Shown one piece after another: positions 52,187 through 60,437 of a DNA stretch of 64,000 nucleotides (positions within the stretch are counted from its first letter, which is position 1; each line of letters opens with the position of its first letter). Under the pieces are notes generated by a model. It was not told the origin of the DNA. It saw nothing but the letters and a program-made list of their open reading frames with translations, and searched no databases. This DNA is from Chthonomonadia bacterium. Its GTDB lineage: Bacteria; Armatimonadota; HRBIN16. The translations under genes were made by a program, and so were the position numbers. The stretch covers positions 1 through 64,000 of the forward strand of contig JABUFA010000008.1 in NCBI GenBank assembly GCA_013314755.1, in the 5' to 3' direction.

Positions 52187-53314
52187 TCACTCCGCGATAA
52201 TCTCTACGTTGGCGCGGGGAACCACCACGCGCTCGCCGTCCTCCAGCTGCGCCTCCAGCACGCGCACCATCGCGCCGGTAGGTATCTCCACCAGCTGCGG
52301 CGGCAGGGCGGTCACCGTCGCCAGCTTGCCGAAGTACGGCTCGCGGATGATGCGGATATGACTGCCGACCTCCAGTACCTGCGCCTCGAACGCGGCGCGC
52401 GGCAGAGGCTCGTTCGCCAGCTCAGGACGGGGTACTATCACCTCGGGGCGGATGACGCCGGCGCGAATCTGCGTGGCGCCGTTGATGGATGCCATCCTGC
52501 CCTCCAGACTGCGAAGCAGGTTGAAGGTGCGCTGTGCCATCCGAATCTCCCCGAAACCTTCGGTGAGAATAAGCGTCAGCGGGATGTCTTCATGCCCGGT
52601 GATAGCCACGCCGATATCGTAGCCCAGAAACTCCACCAGGTCGGTGTCCAGCGTGCCGCCCACCACGATACCCACAACGCCCATCTCTCCCGCTTTGCGC
52701 AGAGCGGAACCCGAGATGAAACTGCCCCCCACAATCACCTTGCCTGCGAGGTCGGGAGTTATCATTCCATCGGTGATCGGCTCATCGGGGCTGTTCACCA
52801 GCATTTTGATTTCGCCCAGTCGCTCGCCGCCCACGCCAAAGATGCCCTGCACCAGCGAGCCGTGCGTCTCGATCACCACGCCTTCCTGCGGGATAACCTC
52901 CACCACTTTGCCCGCGATGTATGCCCTCACCTCTAAGGGGGTGGGTTTCTCCCGGATGCCCACGTGTCCCGACACTTCGGAGATAAGCTCCACCGTGCCC
53001 TCAATGGGCGATTTGACCTCACTGCGGAACAAACCGAACAGCCCGCGCGACTCGGCGATCACCGTGCCCACCTGCACCTCGTCGCCTACTTTTACCTTCA
53101 GCATCCGGGGCAGCTCGTCCGGTTGCACACCCAGCTGTTCCGCCACTCGAACCGTCTGCATAATGCCCGGTATCTCCGCCCGGGCGACAACCGTATCTGG
53201 TGTGACCTCCTGCCCCTCCTGCACCGTCACCGTTCCCTTCAGGGGAAGGCGTCGCGTTTTGCGGATCAGGGCATGAGCACTTACCGCCAGACCGGGAGTA
53301 TATGCCGTTCCCAA
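52187..53314 (-). CDS. Conserved-looking unknown protein with barrel and KOW-like domains
   Basis: A 375-residue soluble protein I cannot name. Residues 20-160 show repeated short strands with glycine turns (KVKVGDEVQVGTVIAE, EVKSPIEGTVELISEVSG), resembling barrel-sandwich or lipoyl-type folds but without the lipoyl Lys. Residues 180-270 include GKVIVGGSFISGSALRKAGE and GVVGIVVGG. The last 70 residues (LEVGSHIRIIREPYFGKLA, VRVLEAQLEDGERVVVPRAN) look like a KOW/NusG-type beta barrel. The start is TTG at 53314 with GGAGG upstream. It precedes the PhoB-like gene by 13 bases. There is no signal peptide. Confidence 0.6.
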   Translation of the reverse strand: MGTAYTPGLAVSAHALIRKTRRLPLKGTVTVQEGQEVTPDTVVARAEIPGIMQTVRVAEQLGVQPDELPRMLKVKVGDEVQVGTVIAESRGLFGLFRSEVKSPIEGTVELISEVSGHVGIREKPTPLEVRAYIAGKVVEVIPQEGVVIETHGSLVQGIFGVGGERLGEIKMLVNSPDEPITDGMITPDLAGKVIVGGSFISGSALRKAGEMGVVGIVVGGTLDTDLVEFLGYDIGVAITGHEDIPLTLILTEGFGEIRMAQRTFNLLRSLEGRMASINGATQIRAGVIRPEVIVPRPELANEPLPRAAFEAQVLEVGSHIRIIREPYFGKLATVTALPPQLVEIPTGAMVRVLEAQLEDGERVVVPRANVEIIAE

Positions 53315-53460
53315 TGAGCAGTAACCTCCAGAATCCTTACTTTTTAATCCTTTGCTAGTGTATCGTGAGAGAGGCGGTGTGTCAAGTCACGCGCAAAGGA
53401 GCGATTGTTAAGGGAGTGTTATGTGGGAATGGTGTTGTATATTATGACCGTATAGGTCAT

Positions 53461-53523
53461 CCCCTGTCACGCTGAAAAGAAGTGAAGCATCTCACCTTTG
53501 AGATTCTTGGCTTCGTGCAGGGG
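53461..53523. repeat. Compound palindrome next to the restriction-modification genes
   Basis: Outer arms CCCCTGTCACG (53461-53471) and CGTGCAGGGG (53514-53523) pair with one bulged base. Inside, GAAGC/GCTTC and ATCTCA-CCTT-TGAGAT form an inner hairpin. It contains GTCACGCTGA, shared with the element at 15168-15240. The rest of the gap 53315-53531 shows no gene. Confidence 0.65.
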
Positions 53524-53531
53524 AGCAGTAA

Positions 53532-54398
53532 TCAGACAGACCGATAGTATCGCTCTACTCTCTCCTGAAGTAGCTTGCCAACTTCTTGGTACTCGCTTTC
53601 CTGTCGCGCGAGAAAATATTCTGCCAGTCGCGTCAGGGTGGCGCCACGTCTGAATAGTACCTTGATAATCCCCTGTTCCCACAGCTCATCTTTCTGTAGT
53701 ATCTTCTGCCATCGGCTAACAGGCAGGTCCTTGATTTCCCAGAAGCTTTTCTCCGGATTTGAATCGAAGTCTATCTCAGGTATCATGGGAATATCTTCCT
53801 TCCACCGCTTTAACCAATCAATCATCATGTCCCAGTACTCTGGCTTACCAAGAAATGCAAAAATGTCCTTGCCATAGAACAGGTGAAGAGGAACTCCATA
53901 CGACTCTTCAAGCTGCTTCAGCTCGCTTTCGTAATAAACCCTGTTCTTTGCAAGGGAAGGATCGACGAAGTACATTATTCCGGTCAGGGGGCTATAATGA
54001 ACGGAAAGGTACGCCAGTTTCTTTCGGAAATTGTCTATTTGCCCACGCTTTTTCGAGGAGTCATGGTCGTCCCGTATTTTTTGCTCAATAAAGAAGCAGG
54101 TTGAACCGTCTGTAAAGAACTGGTCTAAAGACAGTTTCTCCTCGCCGACATGAATGATCTTGGGTAGGTTCGAGAACCCCATGTCTTCTACCAGATTCTC
54201 AATGAATTGCTCTAACGCGCGTCCGAACCTTATCTCGTGAGACTGGAGCAAGTTTTGCAGTATCTTCGTTTCGGGCTTTGATGGCCTGAACAACCCGAGG
54301 AATCTTTCTGGACTCTCGGCAATCTTCTCAAGAAGGTCTCTTTTGCCGTGTTCGAAAATGCAAACGTTCATTATTTCACAAAATCTCGAGTAGTCCAT
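53532..54398 (-). CDS. Type II restriction endonuclease, probably GANTC-specific
   Basis: A 288-residue protein next to a HinfI-like methyltransferase, which it overlaps by 23 bases. A PD-(D/E)XK-type site is likely in LSLDQFFTDGSTCFFIEQKI, with Asp and the E-x-K at EQK. Other segments (RFGRALEQFIENLVEDMGF, LTGIMYFVDPSLAKN, GKDIFAFLGKPEYWDMMIDW) fit the HpyAIV/HinfI-type endonucleases as I remember them. The specificity is inferred from the partner enzyme. Base composition is clearly more AT-rich than the neighbours, supporting recent transfer. Confidence 0.75.
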   Translation of the reverse strand: MDYSRFCEIMNVCIFEHGKRDLLEKIAESPERFLGLFRPSKPETKILQNLLQSHEIRFGRALEQFIENLVEDMGFSNLPKIIHVGEEKLSLDQFFTDGSTCFFIEQKIRDDHDSSKKRGQIDNFRKKLAYLSVHYSPLTGIMYFVDPSLAKNRVYYESELKQLEESYGVPLHLFYGKDIFAFLGKPEYWDMMIDWLKRWKEDIPMIPEIDFDSNPEKSFWEIKDLPVSRWQKILQKDELWEQGIIKVLFRRGATLTRLAEYFLARQESEYQEVGKLLQERVERYYRSV

Positions 54399-55359
54399 CC
54401 TCGGTTTCCTCTACATTTAGGTGTTGGCTGGCTATCATTTCAATGGACGGGCGAAGGTCTATGGTTTTCAGAGGATGGTTGAACCTTTTTTGGATCCACT
54501 CCACGTACTTTGGGTTGATTTCAATCAACACAAAGTTCCTGTTGAGTGCCCTAGCAACATATCCCGTTGTACCTACCCCAGCAACAGGGTCCAGGATTAG
54601 AGAACCTTCATGGGTGGAAGTAAGAATCACTCGCTTCAACAGCTCAATGGGTTTCTGCGTGGAATGTACCTTCCTGCCCATCTCATCCTTCAGTCGCTCT
54701 TTGCCGTTGCACAGCGGAAGCACCCACACATTCGCCCCTACCTTGCCAATGCCGAGCTGCTTTGCCTGTTCCTTGTTGAACACGTACTTCTTGGCGTTTT
54801 TGTCTTTCACAGCCCATATCAGGGTCTCGGTGGCATTGGTGAAGCGAACGCTCAGCCAGTTGGGCATCGGATTGGTTTTGACCCAGATGACATCGTTTAA
54901 TATCCAGTATCCGAGGTCCTGCATGATCTTGCCTATCCTAAAAATACTGTGATACGTTGCTATTACCCAGATGGTTGCGTTGGGCTTCATGACCCTTTTT
55001 ACTTGGGTCAGCAGTTCACTGATAAACCTATCGTAAGCCTCAAAAGAGGGAAACTTATCCCACTCGTCGTCAACGCCCTCTACAACGGTCTTAACCGTCC
55101 ACCTTTTGAGCTCTTTCTTCGGAAGCTGCAGGAAGTAGGGAGGATCGATGAATACCATATCAAACACTTCTTCAGGCAGTTTCTTCAACACTTTCAGTGC
55201 GTCACCCAGGATAACGCCATTCATCACCTCTTCAATGGTGTAGGTTTGCCTCTGCTCGCAATCGGAAATGGACTTTATCTGGTCGGCTTGACCAGCATCC
55301 TCCATTGCAAACAAAGTGTTTGTCTCACTCACCTTTTCATTCTTGGTAGTGTATGCCAT
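54376..55359 (-). CDS. N6-adenine DNA methyltransferase, HinfI/CcrM-like (GANTC)
   Basis: A 327-residue beta-class methyltransferase. Catalytic motif IV is VFIDPPYFLQL. Then come GVDDEWDKFPSF, the target region with YHSIFRIGKIMQDLGYWILN and NDVIWVKTNPMPNW, HSTQKPIELL (motif X) and LDPVAGVGTTG (motif I, the AdoMet site). GVDDEWDKF, RIG.IMQ and ILNDVIW.KTNP.PN are diagnostic of M.HinfI relatives, which methylate the A in GANTC. About 40 extra N-terminal residues precede the core. It is upstream of the endonuclease, so protection is made first. Confidence 0.9.
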   Translation of the reverse strand: MAYTTKNEKVSETNTLFAMEDAGQADQIKSISDCEQRQTYTIEEVMNGVILGDALKVLKKLPEEVFDMVFIDPPYFLQLPKKELKRWTVKTVVEGVDDEWDKFPSFEAYDRFISELLTQVKRVMKPNATIWVIATYHSIFRIGKIMQDLGYWILNDVIWVKTNPMPNWLSVRFTNATETLIWAVKDKNAKKYVFNKEQAKQLGIGKVGANVWVLPLCNGKERLKDEMGRKVHSTQKPIELLKRVILTSTHEGSLILDPVAGVGTTGYVARALNRNFVLIEINPKYVEWIQKRFNHPLKTIDLRPSIEMIASQHLNVEETEDGLLEIL

Positions 55360-55666
55360 GCTCTCTCCCTCATCCTGCGCTCAAGTGCAGGCTATCTCTT
55401 ACAGCCAGTTGAAAGAAGCCGAGACGACTTATGCCGGCAGCAGCTCGCTCTATCATCCGGGCACTGTCAACCTCGCAAGTAGTAAGTTATCAGAAGGCAA
55501 AGGCTTTGTCAAGACAAGCAGCGTCTCATGTCATAGCTCAGAGCACGCATTCACGATACAGAATCGCTTCCTTCAGCGAAACAGCAATTCAGACGTCGCA
55601 GGCAGGAAAGGGCGCCGACGCTACGAAGAGTGGTGTACAGAGTGCATCGCTGACAGGAGGCTGAAG
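55360..55666. other. 307-base gap upstream of the split secreted gene
   Basis: No gene is supported here. The frame of the next gene happens to stay open back to 55316, but the composition is AT-richer like the restriction island and the encoded residues look random. A CAGGAGG site at 55654-55660 marks the true start of the next gene. I cannot point to a firm promoter. Confidence 0.55.
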
Positions 55667-57673
55667 ATGGGTCGGGCAATGGCGGCTCTGCTCGTTTTTT
55701 GCTGTGCGCTCTGCCTGGCGCAAAACCCCCTCACCAACGGCGGGTTTGAACTGCTGGACACACAGGGCAGACCGATAGACTGGCAACTGCTGGGCGAAAC
55801 CGTTACGGTAACCACCGATGCGCACTCCGGCAGATACGCCCTGCGCTTTGAACGCGGCACCGGGCGCAACGTGCCACCCGAAATCGGCTTGAACCGGGAC
55901 TGGCAACCCGATAGCGGACAGCAGGGCAGGATGCTTGCCGAACGCAAAGGGGGCATCGTGTTCTGGTATAAACTGCTCTCCGCTTCGCCGGGCGCGTCGG
56001 TCAGCATTCAGGTCATCCCCATGAGCGCACGTCCCTTTGAGGACACCGGCTCTTCGCGCGCGATTTACCAGATACCGCTTCGCCATGCGGGCGATGGACG
56101 GTGGCACCAGGGCAAGCTCGTATACGACTTCACCGATAACCCAAAGGTCAAATGGGTGCATGTGGGCGTGCGATTGACGGGCGGAGCCGCCGTGCTGATT
56201 GTGGACGACATGGAGTACGTGGCGCAGGTGGGCGCGGTGTTGCAGTTTGAAAAGATGCACTTCTATCCCGACCGGTCTACTCCGCATCGCGCAGGGATGT
56301 TCACCGCCAGCGTGACCAACAACGGCGACGCGCCCGCCCAGCCCGTGCAGGTGCAGATTCGCGTCCCTGAAGGATGGCAGGTAGAGCCTTTGCGCGTTCC
56401 GCAGGCGCGTGCCATCGCCCCGGGCGACGGAATCGTGTACCGATGGCTGGTGAAAGGCGTGCTGAAACCCGCCACCCTGCGATTGACCGCTACCGACGGC
56501 ACGGATACCGTGCAGGACGAGTTTGCGCTGTCGCCCCGCGTGGATCTGGAGAGCGTGCTGATGAAGCCCGCCATGGTGGCGCCCGGGGGGACGGCAGAGG
56601 TTATTGCGACATTACATAACCGTGGGAGCGCGATAGCGGAGGGAATTGCTCTGTCCGCTCAGGTGGTGACGGGGCGCACGCTGAGCCTGCTCTCGCCAGC
56701 CACACAGCGAGTGCCCGCCATTGCGCCCGGCAGAAAGGCGCAGGTACGCTGGAAGATACGCGCGGGCAGGTCGCTGGGCGAGTGGCAGGTAGTCTGCCAT
56801 CTGCCGACCAAAGGAGAATCCACGCAGAAGGCGAACGCCTCGCTTATCGTGACGGATGCCCTGAATAGACCAGCGGAGCATGTGGCAGGCACGTTGTGGA
56901 TACGACGCGGCTCTGACCGAATCGTTGGCGAACTGCGCGTCGGCAACCGACTGATGGCGCGAATGCCTCACTTAGGCAGTGTGGTGGTGCGTCTGCCGGA
57001 TGGTTCGGTGCAGCGGCTCTTCCCGCGCTACGGGATACCGATTTCCCGTGGTCGAAAGGAGCATCGGCTACTCACCGGGAGCGCTCGCGACCGCGCCGGC
57101 GCACGCTGGACGTTCACCCTGTCGGTTAGCGTTTTGGACAGGTATGCGCTGAGGTTGGAATATGCCTGTGCACCCGATAGACCGCGACAGGTGCTGGCGT
57201 TCGAGGGACCTATTCTGCTGGCAGGCGATGGAAGCACCGCCGACGCCAAGAGCGAAGCCCTCTTCCCCGGGTTGGAGTGGTTGGTCGCCGACGAAGTGAG
57301 CAGCAGCGACCTCGATATCGCCGCCGACCACCCTGACCGCATCCGCTTCGTACCCCATCCGCATAAGGTGACCATTCCCGCGATGGGCGTAAGGACACCA
57401 GTGGGCGTGGTGGGGCTGTTGTGGAACGTGCACGACCGCTGGAGTAGAGAACATGCTCTGCCTCAGCCCGTGTTTGCCGTGCCCGACCGGCTGAAAGGAA
57501 CCGCCACCCACCGGCTGGGACTGATAGCGCCCAATGTGCCCACAGGTCTCGGAGAGAACCGTCTGACCGCCCAAAAGCCCTTCGTGGTAACGCATGGCGA
57601 CTCTCTACGCCTGAACGCAGTGGTGGTCACCGACCCGCAGGCGAAAGATGCGCTGAGCGTGATAGACCGCTGA
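55667..57673 (+). CDS. Large secreted protein, N-terminal part (before in-frame TGA)
   Basis: 668 residues ending at a TGA (57671-57673) that interrupts a longer frame. A signal peptide (MAALLVFCCALCLAQ) is followed by a CBM-like sandwich (residues 22-180; LTNGGFELLDTQGRPIDWQL, ALRFERGTGRN, VGVRLTGGAAVLIVDDMEY). Two CARDB/NEW-like immunoglobulin repeats follow (about 200-300 and 300-395; VTNNGDAPAQPVQVQIRVP, ATLHNRGSAIAEGIALSAQ), then a beta-rich domain to about 640. The same reading frame continues after the stop with a catalytic-looking half. The ATG 55667 has CAGGAGG six bases upstream. It probably once formed a single protein of about 1,282 residues. Confidence 0.7.
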   Translation: MGRAMAALLVFCCALCLAQNPLTNGGFELLDTQGRPIDWQLLGETVTVTTDAHSGRYALRFERGTGRNVPPEIGLNRDWQPDSGQQGRMLAERKGGIVFWYKLLSASPGASVSIQVIPMSARPFEDTGSSRAIYQIPLRHAGDGRWHQGKLVYDFTDNPKVKWVHVGVRLTGGAAVLIVDDMEYVAQVGAVLQFEKMHFYPDRSTPHRAGMFTASVTNNGDAPAQPVQVQIRVPEGWQVEPLRVPQARAIAPGDGIVYRWLVKGVLKPATLRLTATDGTDTVQDEFALSPRVDLESVLMKPAMVAPGGTAEVIATLHNRGSAIAEGIALSAQVVTGRTLSLLSPATQRVPAIAPGRKAQVRWKIRAGRSLGEWQVVCHLPTKGESTQKANASLIVTDALNRPAEHVAGTLWIRRGSDRIVGELRVGNRLMARMPHLGSVVVRLPDGSVQRLFPRYGIPISRGRKEHRLLTGSARDRAGARWTFTLSVSVLDRYALRLEYACAPDRPRQVLAFEGPILLAGDGSTADAKSEALFPGLEWLVADEVSSSDLDIAADHPDRIRFVPHPHKVTIPAMGVRTPVGVVGLLWNVHDRWSREHALPQPVFAVPDRLKGTATHRLGLIAPNVPTGLGENRLTAQKPFVVTHGDSLRLNAVVVTDPQAKDALSVIDR

Positions 57674-57745
57674 TTCGCCCTGTTCACCGCCGACCCGCCT
57701 CTGCCCGCCCCGCAGGGGAGCGACCTCCAGCAGATAGCGTGGAGC

Positions 57746-59515
57746 ATGACCGCATACACCGATCCGCTGTGGGTCTCCGACGAGCAGGGCTGGCTGCCGT
57801 TTCAGGGCGGTCCCGCTATCTGGTCGCACCCGGCTTTCCGTGCGGACTATGTGTATGACCTGCTGAAAGCGCTGACCCTGCTCCCGCAACATGCCGACGC
57901 CCCGAAGTGGCGTGCGCTGGTGGACCGCACAGTGAGTCGGATAAGCACGCCCCAGGCGGAGGACATGCAGTTCGAGCATGGCGACCCGGCAAACAGCCTC
58001 GCCTTTTTGCGTGCTCGCGCGCTGGAACTGATACAGTCACAAAACCCCGATGGCTCGTGGGGCTTTGATGCCGACCGGCGCGACCAGGGCGTGTTCAAGG
58101 GCTATGACTATCATCTGTTAGGACCTCCAGACGCGGTGGAGCTGGGAACCTGCGCCCGCAACGCCTATGAAATCCTGCGCTATGCACGCCTCTCCGGCAG
58201 TGAGGAGGCTTATCGCGCGGGCGCGAAGACGCTGGAGTTCATGCGGCGTTTCACGGTGCCGCGCGCCGCGCAGGTCTGGGAGGTTCCGGTGCACACGCCC
58301 GACATCCTCGCGGCGGCAGACGCCGTGGACGCTTACTTAGAAGGCTACTGGTTCAGTGGCGACAGGCGATGGCTGGCGGAGGCGCGCCGCTGGGCGCGAG
58401 CGGGATTGCCGTTCGTGTACGTCTGGAACGCGCCAGGCAAGCCGTGGATGCGCTATGGCTCCATCCCGGTGTTCGGAGCGAGTCTGTATATGGTCAGCTG
58501 GTTTGGCAACATCGTGCAGTGGAACGGCTTACGCTATGCTTACGCGCTGTTGAAGCTGTGCGAAACCGATAAGAACGCGCCCCCGCTGTGGCGACAGATG
58601 GCTCTGGGCATCACCCGCTGTGCCATGTACCAGCAGTCTGCCTCTGGGCAGAACCTCACCCTCTGGCCCGACAGCTACCACACCATTACCGACGTGCGCG
58701 CCGCGTGGGATTTCCCGCCTCGCCAGATACTGAAGAACGTTTACCACTTCATTGGGCATGAGGAGGAACCTCGTACCGTTCGCCTGTCCAGTGGAGTGCG
58801 CATCACCAGCCGGGCGGCAAAGATGCAGGTTCGCGAGACAGCTGATACTCTGCATATCGTCCTGCGCCATCCGACGGGCGAAGCGGGCAGCGTGCTGGTG
58901 AGTGGGGTGACACGTCCAGCCTCGGTTACATTGAACGGCCAGGCTCTGCCGGAGGCTCAGCGCGCTTTTACCCGCGAGCCCAGCTGGAGATACTCGCCTC
59001 AGCACCACGCGCTTATCATTCGCGTGAACACTGATGCCGAGGTCACTATAGAGATACGCGGCGTGCGCAGGGCGGCTGTGCCCGCATTGCCCGGTCCGGT
59101 AACTGTCCTGCGCTTCGAGTTCGACGAGCACACAGAGGGCTGGGACGCCGCCAACGACCTGCAGCCGCTGGAGGTGGACGAAGGGGTGCTGAAGGTGCGC
59201 TCCACCGGCGGTGACCCCTATATGATACGCCCCATGTGCCGCTTCGACGGCGACGCCATAAGGCGCATCCGCATTCGCCTGCGGGGAACCGGAGGCAGAG
59301 GCGGTCAGTTCTACTGGACGACAGCCAGCTCTCCCGGTTATGACGAGACAAAGGTAATCCGTTTTGAACTGCCTCTGGACGGCGCGTGGCATGAGTTGGT
59401 GCTTCCGGTGGGCGAGCATCCCCTGTGGCGCGGACAGACCATTACCGCCATCCGCCTGGACCCGGGTTCCGCACCAAACACCGTCGTGGAGATAGACTGG
59501 ATACGGGGCGAGTAG
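57746..59515 (+). CDS. Large secreted protein, C-terminal part (after in-frame TGA)
   Basis: The frame is open from 57674, directly after the TGA; ATG 57746 is the first internal start but has no well-spaced ribosome binding site. The 589 residues form an alpha-helical toroid-like domain (YDLLKALTLLPQHADAPKW, IQSQNPDGSWGFDADRRDQG, AYEILRYARLSGSEEAYRAG), resembling alpha/alpha-barrel glycosidases or terpene-cyclase-like folds. C-terminal sandwich domains follow (DEHTEGWDAANDLQPLEVDE; RIRIRLRGTGGRGGQFYW). It has no signal peptide of its own, supporting the view that it is the second half of the preceding gene. Confidence 0.65.
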   Translation: MTAYTDPLWVSDEQGWLPFQGGPAIWSHPAFRADYVYDLLKALTLLPQHADAPKWRALVDRTVSRISTPQAEDMQFEHGDPANSLAFLRARALELIQSQNPDGSWGFDADRRDQGVFKGYDYHLLGPPDAVELGTCARNAYEILRYARLSGSEEAYRAGAKTLEFMRRFTVPRAAQVWEVPVHTPDILAAADAVDAYLEGYWFSGDRRWLAEARRWARAGLPFVYVWNAPGKPWMRYGSIPVFGASLYMVSWFGNIVQWNGLRYAYALLKLCETDKNAPPLWRQMALGITRCAMYQQSASGQNLTLWPDSYHTITDVRAAWDFPPRQILKNVYHFIGHEEEPRTVRLSSGVRITSRAAKMQVRETADTLHIVLRHPTGEAGSVLVSGVTRPASVTLNGQALPEAQRAFTREPSWRYSPQHHALIIRVNTDAEVTIEIRGVRRAAVPALPGPVTVLRFEFDEHTEGWDAANDLQPLEVDEGVLKVRSTGGDPYMIRPMCRFDGDAIRRIRIRLRGTGGRGGQFYWTTASSPGYDETKVIRFELPLDGAWHELVLPVGEHPLWRGQTITAIRLDPGSAPNTVVEIDWIRGE

Positions 59516-59522
59516 GCATCAC

Positions 59523-60437
59523 TCACAGTGCGGGCACTTTCGCGGGGCTGTGCAGGAACCCGGCGCGCTGTCTCAGTGTTTGCACATACTGAACCTGCTC
59601 GGGGGTGACTCCCACCTCGTGGGCGGTGGTCTGGATGTCCATTCCCCGCTCCAGTCGCCACAGGATGCGGTCCAGCGTAGTGTAGTCCATGCCGATTGCG
59701 CTCTCATCGCTCAGCCCCGGCAGGACATCCGGCGAGGGGGGACGCGCGATAATCTCTTGAGGGACGTTCAGGTACTCCGCCAGCGCACGCACCTGTGTTT
59801 TGTACAGCGGCGCCAGCGGAGCCACGTCCGCCGCCACATCGCCGTACTTCACGAAGAAGCCGATAGCCAGCTCCGTGCGGTTATCGGTGCCGAGCACGAG
59901 CAGGTTGCGCCTCTCGGCGTAGTAGTACAACAGCACCATGCGCAGGCGCACCTTGCACCGATGGTACGCCACGCCCTCGTTCAGCCACGGTGACTCCAAC
60001 CCCTGCGTGCCGACCATTACGGCGGAGAAGAGCGTTTCCCCCTCGCCCGGCGGGCTGCCGAACCGGGAATAGTAGTATCTTACCATCGTCTCACGCAGGC
60101 GGCGGAAAGGAATCCACCGAAGCGGCAGAAGGCGATAAACCCCTATCCCTTCCAGCAGAGGCGTCAGGTTGAAGGTTTCGCAGGCGATTCCCAAGGTATC
60201 GGCGAGGTGGCGTGCGAGGCGCGCGCTGTCGGGATGGCTGTCTCTTTCGGGCAGTATCAGCCCAAGCACTTTATCCACCCCCAGCGCGCGCACCGCCAGC
60301 GTCGCCACCACCGCCGAGTCGATACCTCCGCTCAGCCCGACAATCGCGCCGTCGCGACGAAACTCCTGCACGGCATCGCGGATAAACTGCTGTAGCGTGC
60401 TCGCGACTTGTGGCGCATTGATGCTCAGTTCAGACAT
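59523..60437 (-). CDS. nadE: NAD+ synthase (ammonia-dependent type)
   Basis: A 304-residue N-type ATP pyrophosphatase that amidates nicotinic acid adenine dinucleotide. The PP-loop is IVGLSGGIDSAVVATL, with LPERDSHPDS, LVLGTDNRTELAIGFFVKYGD and ADVAPLAPLYKTQVRALAEYL. There is no N-terminal nitrilase-like glutaminase domain, so it should use free ammonia or a separate glutaminase. ATG 60437 begins MSELSINA; longer in-frame starts lie inside the upstream gene. It overlaps the radical SAM gene by eight bases. Confidence 0.93.
   Translation of the reverse strand: MSELSINAPQVASTLQQFIRDAVQEFRRDGAIVGLSGGIDSAVVATLAVRALGVDKVLGLILPERDSHPDSARLARHLADTLGIACETFNLTPLLEGIGVYRLLPLRWIPFRRLRETMVRYYYSRFGSPPGEGETLFSAVMVGTQGLESPWLNEGVAYHRCKVRLRMVLLYYYAERRNLLVLGTDNRTELAIGFFVKYGDVAADVAPLAPLYKTQVRALAEYLNVPQEIIARPPSPDVLPGLSDESAIGMDYTTLDRILWRLERGMDIQTTAHEVGVTPEQVQYVQTLRQRAGFLHSPAKVPAL

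Noticed and set aside
55316-55666. A 117-residue N-terminal extension of the split secreted protein
   Set aside because: A signal peptide and CAGGAGG site place the start at 55667; the extension has random composition and overlaps the methyltransferase gene.
57671-57673. The TGA in the split secreted gene as selenocysteine
   Set aside because: The context (VIDR-x-FALF) suggests a Trp or other residue, not a redox Cys, and I see no convincing hairpin directly after it; nonsense mutation is simpler.
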